Shown piece after piece: positions 8,956 to 19,194 of a stretch of 64,000 bases of DNA. The stretch comes from Pseudonocardia petroleophila (GTDB lineage: Bacteria; Actinomycetota; Actinomycetes; Mycobacteriales; Pseudonocardiaceae), in assembly GCF_014235185.1 (NCBI RefSeq), contig NZ_CP060131.1, positions 2,549,501-2,613,500 on the forward strand, read 5' to 3'. The notes under the pieces were generated by a model. It made no database searches. It worked only from the letters and a program-made list of their open reading frames with translations, and was not told the DNA's origin. The position numbers and the translations under genes were made by a program. Position 1 is the stretch's first letter. Each line of letters starts with the position of its first letter.

Positions 8956-10190
8956 CCTTGCTGGAATCCTCCCCGGTCATGCCCACCGCGCCCGCCGTGG
9001 TCGACCTCGGTGCGGGCACCGGACCGGCCTGGCTCGACAGCTGGCTCGCCGCCCACGCCGACGACGTCGTCGGCTGGCGCCGCACCCTGCACTCGGTACC
9101 CGAGCTCGGCCGCGCCGAGCACCGCACCACCGCGCTCGTCGCCCGGCAGCTGCTCGCCGCCGGTCTCGAACCCCGCACGCTCCCCGGCGGCACCGGCCTG
9201 GTCTGCGACATCGGCTACGGCGACCGCTGCGTCGCCCTGCGCGCCGACCTCGACGCGCTCCCGCTGCAGGAGGACACCGGCCTGCCGTTCGCGTCCACCG
9301 TCGACGGCGTCATGCACGCCTGCGGCCACGACGCCCACACCGCGGTCGTGCTCGGGGCGGGCCTCGCGCTCGCCTCGGCCCCCAACCTCCCCGGCCGCGT
9401 CCGGCTGATCTTCCAGCCGGCCGAGGAGGTGCAGCCCGGCGGCGCGCTCGACGTGGTCGCCGACGGGGCGATGGAGGGCGTGCAGCGGATCTTCGCGCTG
9501 CACTGCGACCCGCGCCTGGAGGTCGGCAGGCTCGGCACCCGCGTCGGCCCGATCACCTCGGCCTGCGACCTGCTGGAGATCCGGCTGACGTCGCCGGGCG
9601 GCCACACGGCCCGCCCGCACCTCACGGCCGACCTCGTCGAGGCGCTCGGCCTGCTGGTCACCCAGCTGCCGCTGCTGCTCGGCCGCCAGGTCGACCCCCG
9701 CTCGGGCACCGTCCTGGTCTGGGGTGCGGTGCAGGCGGGAGAGGCGGCCAACGCGATCCCGCAGCACGGCCTGCTGCGCGGCACGCTGCGCACCGCCGAC
9801 CACGCCACGTGGAACGAGCTCGAGGACAAGATGCGCACGCTCGTGGCCGCGGTCCTCGCGCCCACCGGCGTCGGCTACGTCCTGGAGCACATCCGCGGCG
9901 TCCCGCCGGTGGTGAACGAGGCGGCGAGCAGCGCGATGCTGGCCGACGCCGCCGCCACGGTGCTGGGCCCGGAGGCGTCCGTCGGCACAGAGCAGTCCAG
10001 CGGTGGCGAGGACTTCGCCTGGTACCTGGAGCACGTCCCCGGCGCGATGGCCCGGCTCGGGGTGTGGCCCGGCCACGGCCCGATGCGCGACATCCACCAG
10101 CCCACGTTCGACCTCGACGAGCGCGCCCTCCCCTTCGGCGTGCGGGTACTGGCCCAGACGGCCCTGAACGCCCTGACGTCCACGGACTGA
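8952..10190 (+). CDS. M20-family amidohydrolase (N-acyl amino acid hydrolase type)
   Basis: 412 residues. The M20D peptidase/amidohydrolase motifs are visible: [26 protein letters not shown] (metal-binding Cys/His), [12 protein letters not shown], a dimerisation domain with [10 protein letters not shown], and late EDFAWYL with the final His in DIHQPTFD. Relatives remove acyl groups from amino acids or aminobenzoyl compounds with two metal ions in the cytosol. Mycobacteria carry amiA1 and amiB1 at the same place. The GTG start at 8952 is used; a possible upstream ORF ends on it. A strong hairpin 15 bp after the stop probably ends the transcript. Confidence 0.88.
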   Translation: MTLLESSPVMPTAPAVVDLGAGTGPAWLDSWLAAHADDVVGWRRTLHSVPELGRAEHRTTALVARQLLAAGLEPRTLPGGTGLVCDIGYGDRCVALRADLDALPLQEDTGLPFASTVDGVMHACGHDAHTAVVLGAGLALASAPNLPGRVRLIFQPAEEVQPGGALDVVADGAMEGVQRIFALHCDPRLEVGRLGTRVGPITSACDLLEIRLTSPGGHTARPHLTADLVEALGLLVTQLPLLLGRQVDPRSGTVLVWGAVQAGEAANAIPQHGLLRGTLRTADHATWNELEDKMRTLVAAVLAPTGVGYVLEHIRGVPPVVNEAASSAMLADAAATVLGPEASVGTEQSSGGEDFAWYLEHVPGAMARLGVWPGHGPMRDIHQPTFDLDERALPFGVRVLAQTALNALTSTD

Positions 10191-10204
10191 CCTCGACCCG
10201 CCCC

Positions 10205-10236
10205 GCGCCCCGACCCGCCCCCGCGAGTCGGGGCGC
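10205..10236 (+). terminator. Hairpin after the M20 gene
   Basis: A 10-bp stem (GCGCCCCGAC, 10205-10214, against 10227-10236) with a 12-base loop lies 15 bp after the M20 stop codon. It comes just before the first 22-bp repeat array. Confidence 0.55.
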
Positions 10237-10253
10237 AGCGCTGCGGCACCCCA

Positions 10254-10385
10254 CCCCGCGAGTCTGCCGCCGCCACCCGGCGAGTCTGCCGCTGCCACCC
10301 GGCGAGTTCGCCGCTTCCGCTCGGCGAGTGTGCGGCTGCCGCCCGGCGAGTTCGCCGTTGGTGCCCGCTGAGCTGTCCACATCGG
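10254..10385. repeat. 22-bp tandem repeat array A1 (forward orientation)
   Basis: About five good copies plus a degenerate sixth, each 22 bp, start at 10254, 10276, 10298, 10320, 10342 and 10364. The core is CCCGGCGAGTYTGCCG, in which CGGC and GCCG form a dyad around GAGTTT. The last six bases of each unit vary. The same unit recurs, reversed, at 11430-11605 and again at 43430-43869. There are no unique spacers, so this is not CRISPR. It fills most of the gap between the M20 gene and the DUF559-like gene. Confidence 0.85.
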
Positions 10386-10401
10386 CCCGGGGCTGTCCAC
10401 A
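10373..10401 (+). promoter_or_regulatory. Two DnaA-box-like sites
   Basis: CTGTCCACA occurs at 10373-10381 and again at 10393-10401, same strand, 20 bp apart start to start. It fits the actinobacterial DnaA box pattern YYGTCCACA. A weaker GGTCCACAG lies at 11404-11412 past the next gene. There is no AT-rich stretch or dnaA/dnaN, so this is not oriC. Confidence 0.4.
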
Positions 10402-10452
10402 GGATCGTGACTCGTCGCCGCAGCGGTGCCTATCGGCCCCATCGTCGGGGCC

Positions 10453-11346
10453 ATGGACATCCCGATACCGGGTCTGCACGGTGCCTACCGCCGCAGGGAC
10501 CTGACCGCCGCGGCCGGGCGGAGATCCGTCGAGAACGCACTCCGGTCGGGGCAGCTGCGTCCCCTGTGGACGGTGACGCTCGTCGAGTCCGCCCGGTTCC
10601 TCGACCCGTGCACGCGGGCCGCCGCCGCGCAGCTGGCCACCGCCGACGGGTCGGTGCTCGTCGACACCACGGCGGCGTACCTGCACGGCTGCCGTTCCGT
10701 CGACCGGTCGACGACGCACGTCCGCATCCCGTACGGCCGGGAGTTCCGCAGCCGTCCGGGGCTCGCCGTCCACCACGGGCGTTCCTTCGCCGCCGACGTC
10801 GAGGAGATCGACGGTCTCCGCGTGCTGGCGCTGGACCGCGTCGTCGCCGACCTGCTCTGCACGCCGGACGGACCGGCGGCCCTCGCCGTCACCGACGAGG
10901 CGCTCCGCATGGCGCGGCCGCAGCACGAGCGGTTCCGGTCGGCGGTCAGGACGCGTCTGCGCCGCCGTGAGGACCCACGGGGCACCGTCCGCGGAGGGGT
11001 GCTGCTCGGGCTGGCCTCGGCGGAGGCGGAGTCCCCGCCGGAGAGTTGGATCCGGTACCGGCTGCTGGAGGACGGGTTCCCGATCCCGGAGGTGAACTGG
11101 CGGATCCTCCACGACGGACGCGAGGTGTTCCGGATCGACCTGGCCTGGCCCGATCTGCGGATCGCACTGGAGTACGACGGCTACGAACCGCACCTCGGGC
11201 GCGGTGAGCAGGACGCTGTGCGTCAGGGGGAGCTGGAGCGTCGCGGCTGGATCGTGGTGCGCGCCGACAAGGAGGACCTGCGCAGCGCGGCCCGGGTCCA
11301 CGCCGAGCTCCGGGCGGCCTTCGCCCGGCGTGGCTACACGTGGTGA
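10453..11346 (+). CDS. DUF559/AbiEi-like protein with restriction-endonuclease-type fold
   Basis: 297 residues from the ATG at 10453; a GTG at 10426 is an alternative. The N-terminal half ([20 protein letters not shown]...[15 protein letters not shown]) resembles the winged-helix and TTAAYLHG part of AbiEi-type type IV antitoxins. The C-terminal half resembles the Vsr/DUF559 nuclease fold, with [22 protein letters not shown] and [14 protein letters not shown], where Asp, Glu and a following Lys could form a metal site. Actinobacteria have many such orphan proteins of unknown role, possibly DNA repair or defence. No toxin partner is beside it. It is enclosed by inverted 22-bp repeat arrays and preceded by two DnaA-box-like sites. 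Confidence 0.7.
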   Translation: MDIPIPGLHGAYRRRDLTAAAGRRSVENALRSGQLRPLWTVTLVESARFLDPCTRAAAAQLATADGSVLVDTTAAYLHGCRSVDRSTTHVRIPYGREFRSRPGLAVHHGRSFAADVEEIDGLRVLALDRVVADLLCTPDGPAALAVTDEALRMARPQHERFRSAVRTRLRRREDPRGTVRGGVLLGLASAEAESPPESWIRYRLLEDGFPIPEVNWRILHDGREVFRIDLAWPDLRIALEYDGYEPHLGRGEQDAVRQGELERRGWIVVRADKEDLRSAARVHAELRAAFARRGYTW

Positions 11347-11429
11347 AGTCGGGCCGGAGGGTGCCGGCGGCGCGAGATGCCGGGACACGTCGCGTCGTCG
11401 GCCGGTCCACAGGTCAGATCGGTGCGGGT

Positions 11430-11605
11430 CGGCCACCTCGCCGGGCGTTGTCGGCCAACTCGCCGGGTGGGGATGGCCGACTCGCCGGGTGGGGATGGCC
11501 AACTCGCCGGGCCTGAGCGGCCAACTCGCCGGGCGGCAGCGGCAAACTCGCCGGGTGGGGTCGGCCAACTCGCCGGGCGGGGTCGGCAAACTCGGCGGGG
11601 GGTGG
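11430..11605. repeat. 22-bp tandem repeat array A2 (reverse orientation)
   Basis: Eight copies with exact 22-bp spacing start at 11430, 11452, 11474, 11496, 11518, 11540, 11562 and 11584. The core CGGCMAACTCGCCGGG is the reverse complement of array A1. It occupies most of the 317-bp gap between the convergent DUF559-like and NCS1 permease genes. The remaining bases (11347-11429 and 11606-11663) hold no gene; a G-rich stretch and CGCGCGAG-type palindromes lie at 11610-11660. Confidence 0.88.
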
Positions 11606-11663
11606 GGCGGGGTGGGGCGGGCGACTCGCGCGCACGGCCCCCTCGGCCCGTGCGCGCGAGCCG

Positions 11664-13331
11664 TCAGGGGCGGGGCGCGCCCGTCGGGAGGCCCAGGAAC
11701 GTCCGGCTCTCGTGGCAGACCGTCTTGCACGCCTTGTCCGTCGTGCAGCACAGCGAGCAGAGGCGGGCGCTGTGGAAGCTGCAGTCGACCATGTCCGGGC
11801 GCTCGTAGGTGAGGCCGCAGACCGCGCAGTCCAGCGTGGTGGTGGCCGGGCTGCCGTCGGGGGTGAACCGGGGCTCGGGCTGCAGGTCGGGGCGCTTGAG
11901 GTAGTACTTCCCCTTCGTCGCCACGGCCAGCAGCGGGGTGAGCACCAGCGCCAGGCCCAGGGCCAGGAACGGCGACCACGCCTTCGCCGGCTCGCCGAAC
12001 GCCCCGAAGAACGCCGCGAACGACACCCCGGTCGCCACCAGGAACGACCCGACTCCGACGGGGTTGACCGCGTAGAGGTACGCGCGCCGGAACTCCGGCT
12101 CCTTCGGCGAGACGCCCAGCAGGTACTTGTTGATCGCGATGTCCGCCGCCACCGTCGTCACCCAGGCGATGGCGCAGTTGGCGTAGAAGCCGAGCAGGTA
12201 GTTCAGCGAGGCGAACATGTTCGCCTCCATCAGCGTCAGCGCGAACGCGAGGTTGACGAAGACGAACACGATGCGGCGCGGGTAGCGCTTGGTGACGCGG
12301 GTGAAGGAGTTGGTCCAGGCCAGCGAGCCGGAGTAGGCGTTCGTCGCATTGATCTTGATCTGGCTGATCACCACGAGGACCACGGCGAGCAGCACGGCGA
12401 GCCATCCGGGGACGATCTCGGAGAACGTCGCGTTGAACTGCTGCACCGGCTCCACGGCGGCGACCGCGCCGATCTGCCCGACGATGTAGACGGCCAGGAA
12501 CGCGCCCGCGGCCTGCTTGATCCCGCCGAGGAGCACCCAGCCGGGCCCGGCGGCGATCACGGCGGCCCACCACGACCGCTTGTTGGCCTCGGTCTTCGCG
12601 GGCATGAAGCGCAGGTAGTCGACCTGCTCGCCGATCTGCGCCATCAGCGACAGCGCCACGCCCGCACCGAGCGCGATCGCGGTGATGCTGATGCCGCCAC
12701 CGGCGCTGCCCTGGTACGCCAGCCAGGTCCCCACCGAGCTCGGCTCGGCGACGACCAGGTAGACGAACGGCCCGACCATGAGGATCAGCCACAGCGGCGT
12801 CGTCCACACCTGCATCGTCGACAGCGCCGACATCCCGAAGACCACGATCGGGATGATGATCAGCGTGGAGAGCAGGTACCCGAGCCACAGCGGGATGCCG
12901 AGCCCGAGCAGCAGCCCCTGGGCCATGATCGAGCCCTCGAGGGCGAAGAAGATGAAGGTGAACGTCGCGAAGATGACGTTGGTGAGCACCGAGCCGTAGT
13001 AGCCGAAGCCCGCGCCGCGGCTGACGAGGTCGAGGTCGATGTTGTAGCGGGCGCCGTAGTAGGCGAGCGGCAGGCCGGTCGTGAAGATCACCACCACCCC
13101 CACGAGGATGGCGATCAGCGCGTTCCCGGTGCCGTAGGTGAGCCCGATGCTGCCGCCGATCGCGAAGTCGGCGAGGTAGGCGATGCCGCCGAGCGCGGTC
13201 GTCGCCACCACCCCGGGCGTCCACTTCCGGTACGTGCTGGGCGCGTACCGCAGCGTGTAGTCCTCCAGCGTCTCGCTGGTCGCGGTCGTCGGGGAGGGAC
13301 CGGTGGTGGTCCCGACGTCGTCGATGCTCAT
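11664..13331 (-). CDS. NCS1-family purine/cytosine permease with cysteine-rich C-terminal tail
   Basis: 555 residues. About twelve hydrophobic helices and motifs such as [37 protein letters not shown] and [20 protein letters not shown] place it in the nucleobase-cation symporter-1 family (cytosine, purines, hydantoins or allantoin). The unusual part is the last 50 residues: after the final helix comes a domain with eight cysteines (CAVC, DC, LCSLCC, KAC, TVCHE) and two histidines, likely a Zn or Fe-S site in the cytosol. The ATG at 13331 has GGAGG eight bases upstream. It follows, on the same strand, a hybrid histidine kinase and a BTAD-receiver regulator, suggesting a transporter that reports to, or is controlled by, that signalling pair. 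Confidence 0.85.
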   Translation of the reverse strand: MSIDDVGTTTGPSPTTATSETLEDYTLRYAPSTYRKWTPGVVATTALGGIAYLADFAIGGSIGLTYGTGNALIAILVGVVVIFTTGLPLAYYGARYNIDLDLVSRGAGFGYYGSVLTNVIFATFTFIFFALEGSIMAQGLLLGLGIPLWLGYLLSTLIIIPIVVFGMSALSTMQVWTTPLWLILMVGPFVYLVVAEPSSVGTWLAYQGSAGGGISITAIALGAGVALSLMAQIGEQVDYLRFMPAKTEANKRSWWAAVIAAGPGWVLLGGIKQAAGAFLAVYIVGQIGAVAAVEPVQQFNATFSEIVPGWLAVLLAVVLVVISQIKINATNAYSGSLAWTNSFTRVTKRYPRRIVFVFVNLAFALTLMEANMFASLNYLLGFYANCAIAWVTTVAADIAINKYLLGVSPKEPEFRRAYLYAVNPVGVGSFLVATGVSFAAFFGAFGEPAKAWSPFLALGLALVLTPLLAVATKGKYYLKRPDLQPEPRFTPDGSPATTTLDCAVCGLTYERPDMVDCSFHSARLCSLCCTTDKACKTVCHESRTFLGLPTGAPRP

Positions 13332-13406
13332 CGCATGCCTCCGGGGCACGGTGGTGGGGCGGCGGCGGGGGCGTCGCTGACCCCGCACGCAGGCAACACC
13401 GGACCG

Positions 13407-16400
13407 CTAAACGGCCGCCAAGCGCAGCCGGCGCAGGGCGTCGACGACGCGCCCGTGCTCGGCCGCGATCGCGTCGACGGTCCCCGCGGTCGCGCCGGTG
13501 GTCTCGGCGCGCAGGCACAGCTGCGCCAGCCTCGTGGCGCCGAAGACGGCGCCGACGCCGCGCAGGGTGTGGGCGGCCCGGCGGGCTGCCGCGGCGTCGC
13601 CGGACGCGACGGCGGTGCGCAGCGCGTCGAGCAGGGGAGGGGTCTCGGCTAGGAAGTCCTCGACGAGCCCGGAGAGCGCCTCGGGGTCGCCACCGACCAG
13701 TTCGCGCAGGTCGTCGAGCGCCGAGGGGTCGAGCACCGGCGGGTGGGGCGCCGGGAGGTCGGGCGTCGGCGGATCGGCTGCCGGCGGCACGCACCGGCGC
13801 AGCGCCGCCGCCAGCTCGGCGGGCCGCAGCGGCTTGGACAGGTGGTCGTCCATCCCCGCGGCGAGGCAGGCCTCCCGGTCGCCGGGCAGCGCGTCGGCGG
13901 TGACGGCGACGATCCGCGGCCCGCGCCCGCGCATCCGTCGACGGATCCGCCGGGTCGCCTCCAGCCCGTCGAGCTCCGGCATGCCGACGTCCATCAGCAC
14001 GACGTCGTACTCCCGGCGCGCGACGGCGGCGAGCGCCTCCACCCCGTCGCTGACGACGTCGGCCCGCTGCCCCAGCTTCGCGAGCAGCAGCTGTACGACG
14101 CGCTGGTTCACCGGGTGGTCCTCGGCGACGAGGATCCGCAGCGGCGGGACGGTGTCCGGGACGGCCGCGGGCGTCGGGTCGGCGGGGCCGTGCAGCACCT
14201 CGACCAGCGTCCGCAGCAGCTGCGCGGGGCTCACCGGCTTCGTCAGGGCGACGTGGCCGGGGACGCGCGGCTGCCCGAGCGTGGTCAGCAGGACGACCGG
14301 CGGGTCGTGCGCGGTGGCCCGGGCGGCGGCGGCGAGATCCGGGCCGGGCGTGCGGACGTCGAGCAGGACCACGTCGAACCGCTCCGCCGTGAGGCGCCGC
14401 AGCGCCTCCGCGGGCGACCCGGTCGCCTCGCCCGACATGCCCCAGGACCCGGTGTGGCGCAGCAGGATCTGCCGGTTCACGGCGTTGTCGTCGACGACGA
14501 GCACGCGCCGGCCCGCGAGCAGCGGCGCCGCGTCCGGTGGGGGCTCGCGGCGGGGCAGCGCCGTCCCCGGCGCCCGGACGGTGAACGTGACGGTCGTGCC
14601 GACGCCGACGGTGCTGATGGCGGAGACCGAGCCGCCCATGAGGTCGCACAGGCGCCGGCAGATGGCCAGGCCCAGACCGGTGCCCCCGAACCGCCGGGCC
14701 GTCGACACCTCGGCCTGGCTGAACGACTCGAACACCGGCCCGATCCGGTCGGGCGCGATGCCGACCCCGGTGTCGCGCACCGCGAAGCTCCACTCGTGGA
14801 CGCCGTCCGGGAGCGGGTGGGCCCGCACCGTCACCTGCACCTCGCCCGCCGCGGTGAACCGGACGGCGTTGGAGAGCAGGTTGAGCAGGACCTGCCGGAC
14901 GCGGGTGACGTCGCCGACGAGCGCGTCGGGCACGCCGGGGTCGACGACGCAGAGCAGCTCGACGTCCTTGCGCGCCGCGTCGGCGGCCACCAGCTCCAGG
15001 GCCCCCTCGACGCACTCCGCCACGTGGAACGGCGTGCGGTCCAGGTCGAGCCGCCCGGCCTCGATCTTGGAGAAGTCGAGGATGTCGTTGATGAGCAGCA
15101 GCAGGGAGTCGGCGCTGTCGCGCACGATCCCGGCGAACTGGCGCTGCTCGGGGGTCAGGTCGGTGTCCAGGAGCAGGCCGGACATGCCGATGACGGCGTT
15201 CATCGGGGTGCGGATCTCGTGGCTCATCGTCGCCAGGAACGCGCTCTTGGCGGTGTTGGCGCTCTCCGCGGCCGCGGCGGCGTCGCGCAGCGCGTCGGCC
15301 ACCCGGACGCGGTCGACGACCCGCCCGAGCTGCGCCCCGACCTCGGACAGCAGCGCGAGCAGCCGGTCGTCGCGCTCGGCGGGGGTGGCGGAGAAGAACT
15401 CCAGCACCGCGACGACCTCGTCCCCGGCGAGGACCGGGAACGCCATCCCGGCCCCCAGCCCGTCCGCGGCCGCGGCGCGCGAGAAGCCGGGGTCGCGCCG
15501 GACGTCGGGGATCCACGCCGCCGCGCCGGTAGCCAGGACCCGCCCCGGGAGCCCGGCCCCGACGGACGGCGGCGTGCCGGCGGTGGCGGCGCGGAACCCG
15601 GGCGACCCGCCGACCCAGAGGCCCGAGGGCACCAGCGCGCCCGAATCCTGCCAGTACACGTGGCTCACCGGCCAGCCGGTGTGGGCGCACACCAGGTGCA
15701 GCACCTCCGCGGTGGCGGTGGGCAGGTCGGCGGCCTGGTGCGCGGTGGCGGCCACCCGGTGCAGCAGGGCCAGCTCGGCGGTGCGCTCCCGCACCCGCTC
15801 GGCCATGCCGTTGAACCGGGTGGCCAGTGCCCGGATCTCGCCGACGCCGCCGACCCCGGCCCGCGCGTCGGGGTCGCCGTCGGCGATGCGGGCGGTGGCC
15901 TCGTCGAGGTCCTGGACCGGCCGGATCACCGCCCGCCGGGTCACGGCCGCGAACACGCCCATCCCGGCGAGCAGCAGCAGCGCCACCGCGACGGCGGCCG
16001 CCGACCAGGCCCGGGCCCGATCGACGCCCAGCGCGGTCTCGCGGGCGGTGCGGGCGTCGACGAGTGCGAACACCTCCCCGATGGGCTCCATGATCTGCGC
16101 CTTCGCGCGCAGGTAGCCGGTGTCGTGGAGCAGCGCGGTGGCCCGGTCGCCGTCACCGATCAGGGCGAACGCCTGCTGCTCGATCCCGGCGAGCGCGTCG
16201 GACCGCGCCTGCGCGACCGCGAGCAGTTCCAGCTCGGCCGGCTCGAAGCCGGCGCGGGCGGCGAGCGTCGCGAAGCTCACCGGAGGCCCGGACGGCGTCG
16301 GCCGCAGACCCGTGTCGGTGACGACGTCCCAGTAGATCTCGTCGTAGTCCTCCGGCCGCGGCGCGGTGCCGGCCCGGATGGCGAGGATCTCCTCGAACCA

Positions 16401-16631
16401 CTCCCGGTACCGCGGCTCCCCGGTCGCGACGTAGCTGCGGGCCATCCGCGTCAGGTCGTCGGAGGTCTGGCGCAGCTCGTCGGCCAGGCGGAGCGAGGTC
16501 GAGCGCCGCGACTCCGCGTCGGCCGAGTCGTGGGTGCTGCGCTCCGCGGCCAGGCTCACCAGCAGCAGCACCGCGAGCAGGGCGACCCCGGTCCCGATGC
16601 CGATCCGGACGAGCCCGCGCAGCGAGGTCAC
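13407..16631 (-). CDS. Tripartite hybrid sensor histidine kinase (GAF-HisKA-HATPase-REC-REC-HPt)
   Basis: 1074 residues. Order: membrane helix (about 12-30), extracellular helical domain, second helix (about 212-235), HAMP, GAF domain (about 300-440), HisKA with phospho-His471 in SHEIRTPMN, ATPase with [15 protein letters not shown] and GGTGLGLAI, receiver 1 (LDVRTPG, with a degenerate switch LLTT), receiver 2 with Asp881 in LMDVGMPE, and an HPt domain with His1021 in AAHTLRG. This is BarA/ArcB-like phosphorelay architecture, with the extracellular part as input. The GTG start overlaps the TGA of the BTAD regulator (GTGA), so the two are coupled. The final phosphate acceptor is probably the receiver of that regulator. 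Confidence 0.93.
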   Translation of the reverse strand: MTSLRGLVRIGIGTGVALLAVLLLVSLAAERSTHDSADAESRRSTSLRLADELRQTSDDLTRMARSYVATGEPRYREWFEEILAIRAGTAPRPEDYDEIYWDVVTDTGLRPTPSGPPVSFATLAARAGFEPAELELLAVAQARSDALAGIEQQAFALIGDGDRATALLHDTGYLRAKAQIMEPIGEVFALVDARTARETALGVDRARAWSAAAVAVALLLLAGMGVFAAVTRRAVIRPVQDLDEATARIADGDPDARAGVGGVGEIRALATRFNGMAERVRERTAELALLHRVAATAHQAADLPTATAEVLHLVCAHTGWPVSHVYWQDSGALVPSGLWVGGSPGFRAATAGTPPSVGAGLPGRVLATGAAAWIPDVRRDPGFSRAAAADGLGAGMAFPVLAGDEVVAVLEFFSATPAERDDRLLALLSEVGAQLGRVVDRVRVADALRDAAAAAESANTAKSAFLATMSHEIRTPMNAVIGMSGLLLDTDLTPEQRQFAGIVRDSADSLLLLINDILDFSKIEAGRLDLDRTPFHVAECVEGALELVAADAARKDVELLCVVDPGVPDALVGDVTRVRQVLLNLLSNAVRFTAAGEVQVTVRAHPLPDGVHEWSFAVRDTGVGIAPDRIGPVFESFSQAEVSTARRFGGTGLGLAICRRLCDLMGGSVSAISTVGVGTTVTFTVRAPGTALPRREPPPDAAPLLAGRRVLVVDDNAVNRQILLRHTGSWGMSGEATGSPAEALRRLTAERFDVVLLDVRTPGPDLAAAARATAHDPPVVLLTTLGQPRVPGHVALTKPVSPAQLLRTLVEVLHGPADPTPAAVPDTVPPLRILVAEDHPVNQRVVQLLLAKLGQRADVVSDGVEALAAVARREYDVVLMDVGMPELDGLEATRRIRRRMRGRGPRIVAVTADALPGDREACLAAGMDDHLSKPLRPAELAAALRRCVPPAADPPTPDLPAPHPPVLDPSALDDLRELVGGDPEALSGLVEDFLAETPPLLDALRTAVASGDAAAARRAAHTLRGVGAVFGATRLAQLCLRAETTGATAGTVDAIAAEHGRVVDALRRLRLAAV

Positions 16632-18022
16632 GACGCCGACCTCCCCAGCTCCGCGCGCAGCGCCGCGATCTCCGCCCGCAGCGCCGACTCCCGGTCGGTG
16701 ACGTCGCGGTGGAGCTGGTCGAGCCGCCGCGCGAGCCGGCCCACGACGTCGTCGCGCGCGGTCTCGTCGCCCCGGCCCGATCCGGAGACGACCTCGTCGA
16801 CCCGGCGCAGGTGGTCGCGCTCGATGTCGCGCAGGCGCTTCGCCGCGAGCGAGGAGCGCAGGCGGGCCCGCAGCACGACCGCGCTGAACGGCTTGGGCAG
16901 GTAGTCGGTGGCGCCGAGGTCGATGCAGCGCACCACGGCGTCCAGCTCCTGCACGGCCGACACCATGATCACCGGGAGGTGGTCGAGCCGGGGGTCGGCC
17001 TTGATCGCCGCGAGCGTGGCGAAGCCGTCCAGCACGGGCATGACGACGTCGAGCAGCACGACGTCGACCTCCTCGGTGCGCAGCAGCTCCAGCGCCCGGC
17101 GGCCGTTCTCGACGGCCAGGACCTCGTGGCCCAGCCCGGTCAGCGCGGTGCCGAGCAGCCGCCGGTTCACCCCCGAGTCGTCGACGACGAGCACCCGGCC
17201 CGGCTCGTCGTCGGGCTCGGCGGGCACCGGACCGTCGAGCACGGGGCGCGGCGGCGCCCAGCCCAGCGCGGGGTCCTGGTGCAGCACGCCGCGCTGCAGC
17301 TCCCGCAGCGGGGAGCCCGGTTCCAGCCCGAGCTCGTCGCGGAGCAGGCGGCGGCCCGCGGTGTAGACGGCGAGCGCGTCGGCCTGGCGGCCCGAGCGGT
17401 ACAGCGCCAGCATCAGCTGCGCCCGCACGCGCTCCCGCAGCGGGTGGGCGTCGACGCGCTGCTCCAGCTCGGCGACGAGCGCCGCGTGCCTGCCGAGCCC
17501 GAGCTCGGCGTCGACGCGGTCCTCCGCGCAGGTCAGGCGCAGCTCGTCGAGCCGGGCGGCCTCGGCGCGGGCGAACGGGGCGTCGGCGACGTCGGCCAGC
17601 GCGGCGTCGCGCCACAGCGCCTCGGCCCGGGCCAGCAGCCCGGCCGCCGGCTCGGCGTCGTCGTCGCGCAGGGCGGCCCGGCCGGCCGCGGCGAGCCGGA
17701 CGAACTCGACGGCGTCGATCGCGTCCGTGCGCAGCACGTACCCCGGGGCGGCGGTGACCAACAGGTCGGCGGGTGCCCCGCGCGGCCGGTCGGGTTCGAG
17801 CGCCCGGCGCAGGTTGGAGACGAACACCTGCACGGTCGCGGCCGCCCGCGGGGGCGGGTCGTGCGGCCACAGGTCGTCGATGAGCTGGTCGAGCGAGACC
17901 ACCCGGCCGGCCCGCACCAGCAGCGCGCAGAGCAGCGCGCGCTGCTTGCGGCCCCCGAGCTCCACCCGGCGGCCGTCGCGCCACGCCTCGACCGGCCCGA
18001 GCAGCCGGAACTCGATCAGCAC
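16628..18022 (-). CDS. BTAD-type transcriptional regulator fused to a receiver domain
   Basis: 464 residues. The N-terminus is a winged-helix OmpR-type DNA-binding domain ([43 protein letters not shown]), followed by a bacterial transcriptional activator domain of helical repeats (about 95-245) as in AfsR/SARP proteins. After a linker comes a receiver with DDSGVN, Asp325 in [11 protein letters not shown] and KPF, then a coiled-coil C-terminus ([24 protein letters not shown]). SARP proteins rarely carry a receiver on this side. I chose GTG 18022, which has GGGAGG five bases upstream; a longer frame starts at 18115. It probably accepts phosphate from the coupled hybrid kinase and controls this cassette or distant genes. 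Confidence 0.88.
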   Translation of the reverse strand: MLIEFRLLGPVEAWRDGRRVELGGRKQRALLCALLVRAGRVVSLDQLIDDLWPHDPPPRAAATVQVFVSNLRRALEPDRPRGAPADLLVTAAPGYVLRTDAIDAVEFVRLAAAGRAALRDDDAEPAAGLLARAEALWRDAALADVADAPFARAEAARLDELRLTCAEDRVDAELGLGRHAALVAELEQRVDAHPLRERVRAQLMLALYRSGRQADALAVYTAGRRLLRDELGLEPGSPLRELQRGVLHQDPALGWAPPRPVLDGPVPAEPDDEPGRVLVVDDSGVNRRLLGTALTGLGHEVLAVENGRRALELLRTEEVDVVLLDVVMPVLDGFATLAAIKADPRLDHLPVIMVSAVQELDAVVRCIDLGATDYLPKPFSAVVLRARLRSSLAAKRLRDIERDHLRRVDEVVSGSGRGDETARDDVVGRLARRLDQLHRDVTDRESALRAEIAALRAELGRSAS

Positions 18023-18075
18023 GCGGCCCTCCCGTCCGACGACGGCCAGCCAAGTACGGACGTGTGTCGCCCGGG

Positions 18076-18702
18076 TTACGGGAGGGGAACGTCCCGCACC
18101 TCGTCGCCCGCCCACTCCTGCACGCGGACGAGGTGCCGCCCGAGATCGGGGATCCCGCCGGTCACGGCCAGCTCGACGGGCCGGTCACGGGCCGGGAACC
18201 CGTCGATCCCGCGGAACGTGGCGGTGCCGCGGCGGCCGCTGGGGAACAGCGCGGCCCCGGAGTTGATCCGGGTCAGCGCGATGCGGTCGCGGTGCGCGGC
18301 CACGAGCGACGCAGTGTCGAGGGTGAGCACGACGTGGGCGCTCGCGGCGTAGCGCGGCAGGCGGCGCAGCCGGTCCAGCCGGTCCCGGTCGGCCCACAGG
18401 AACACCATCGCGTTGATCCGGGCCAGGTACCCGGCGACGGTCATGTCGTCGAGCATCCGGGCGAGGTGCGTCTCGTTCATCGGGCGCTGGTCCCGGAGCC
18501 AGACCGCGCCGTGTTCGGGATCGACGAACCGGACGTCGGTGGGACGGCGGCGGGTCAGCAGCCGCTCGCGCTCGTCGGCGTCGAGGTGCGCGGTCAGGGC
18601 CGCGACGGGCAGCAGGCCGCGGCGCCGGATGCCCGGCCACGCCTGCGCGGGAGCGGTGTGGAAGACCTGCGGGGCTCGCCGGAGCAGCTCGTCGACGCGC
18701 AG
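18076..18702 (-). CDS. DUF7002-like protein of unknown function
   Basis: About 208 residues. The start ([31 protein letters not shown]) looks like the N-terminus of DUF7002 proteins, which read 'DELL.R.P.LYHMA..GSW.SI..HGLL'. The rest ([55 protein letters not shown]) recalls small RNA 2'-phosphotransferase or ADP-ribosyl-like folds, but no activity is known. No ATG, GTG or TTG precedes this conserved start in frame; a CTG at 18702 is the only codon that gives the expected N-terminus. It begins one base after the stop of the cyclotransferase gene, so the two should be cotranscribed. Confidence 0.6.
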   Translation of the reverse strand: MRVDELLRRAPQVFHTAPAQAWPGIRRRGLLPVAALTAHLDADERERLLTRRRPTDVRFVDPEHGAVWLRDQRPMNETHLARMLDDMTVAGYLARINAMVFLWADRDRLDRLRRLPRYAASAHVVLTLDTASLVAAHRDRIALTRINSGAALFPSGRRGTATFRGIDGFPARDRPVELAVTGGIPDLGRHLVRVQEWAGDEVRDVPLP

Positions 18703-18703
18703 G

Positions 18704-19153
18704 TCAGAAGGACTTGCTGCTGGGACGGCTGCGCAGGGCGGCGACGTAGTCGTCGGGGGCGCCGGCCTGCTCGGCGGCGTCGGCGAGCACCCCGAGGTAG
18801 CGGGCGCTGGGCTCGCCGCCCTCGTAGTCGTTGAGCACGTAGATCCACGCGAGGACGTCGCCCTCGAGCGTGTGCACGCGCAGGCGCAGCTTCTTGTGCA
18901 TCCCGAGCTCGCCGCCCTCCCAGCGGTCGAGCTGCGAGGCGTCCTGGTCGGTGACGTCGTAGATGACGACGAACACCTGCTCACCCGGCGCCTCGACGAC
19001 GGTGGAGAGAGCGCCCTCCCAGGCGTAGTCGGTGCCGCCGAAGGTCAGGCGCCACCCCTGCAACCAGCCCGTGCCCGCCATCGGCGAGTGGGGGGCGCGC
19101 TGCTTCATCTGGGCGGGGTCCATGTTCGACCCGTAAGCGGCGTAGAGCGGCAC
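18704..19153 (-). CDS. Gamma-glutamylcyclotransferase/AIG2-like protein
   Basis: 149 residues starting MPLYAAYGSNMDPAQM, the phosphate-like YGSN loop of the gamma-glutamylcyclotransferase fold. Further motifs are LTFGGTDYAWEGALSTV, VFVVIYDVTDQDASQLDRWEG (the catalytic Glu is in this region) and AWIYVLNDY. Such enzymes cyclise gamma-glutamyl groups to 5-oxoproline; most bacterial members are untested. A TACCCT -10 box (minus strand, 19165-19160) lies six bases before the GTG at 19153, so I chose that start over the GTG two codons upstream. It is divergent from lpdA, as in mycobacteria, and followed directly by the DUF7002-like gene. Confidence 0.85.
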   Translation of the reverse strand: MPLYAAYGSNMDPAQMKQRAPHSPMAGTGWLQGWRLTFGGTDYAWEGALSTVVEAPGEQVFVVIYDVTDQDASQLDRWEGGELGMHKKLRLRVHTLEGDVLAWIYVLNDYEGGEPSARYLGVLADAAEQAGAPDDYVAALRSRPSSKSF

Positions 19154-19159
19154 CGGCAC

Positions 19160-19188
19160 AGGGTAGTGCTCATCCGCCCGCGTACGGT
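19160..19188. promoter_or_regulatory. Back-to-back leaderless promoters
   Basis: TACCCT on the minus strand (19165-19160) and TACGGT on the plus strand (19183-19188) each lie six bases before a GTG start (19153 and 19195). The two -10 elements are only 17 bp apart, so the two polymerases must compete. Confidence 0.55.
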
Positions 19189-19194
19189 GATCGG

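Noticed and set aside
10373..10401. Chromosomal replication origin
   Set aside because: Only two DnaA-like boxes, no AT-rich unwinding region, and none of dnaA, dnaN, recF or rpmH is nearby.
9658..15690. A 2010-codon open frame on the minus strand
   Set aside because: It is a GC-rich shadow frame crossing the DUF559 gene, both repeat regions, the permease and most of the kinase. Its product is Arg/Ala/Gly-rich noise.
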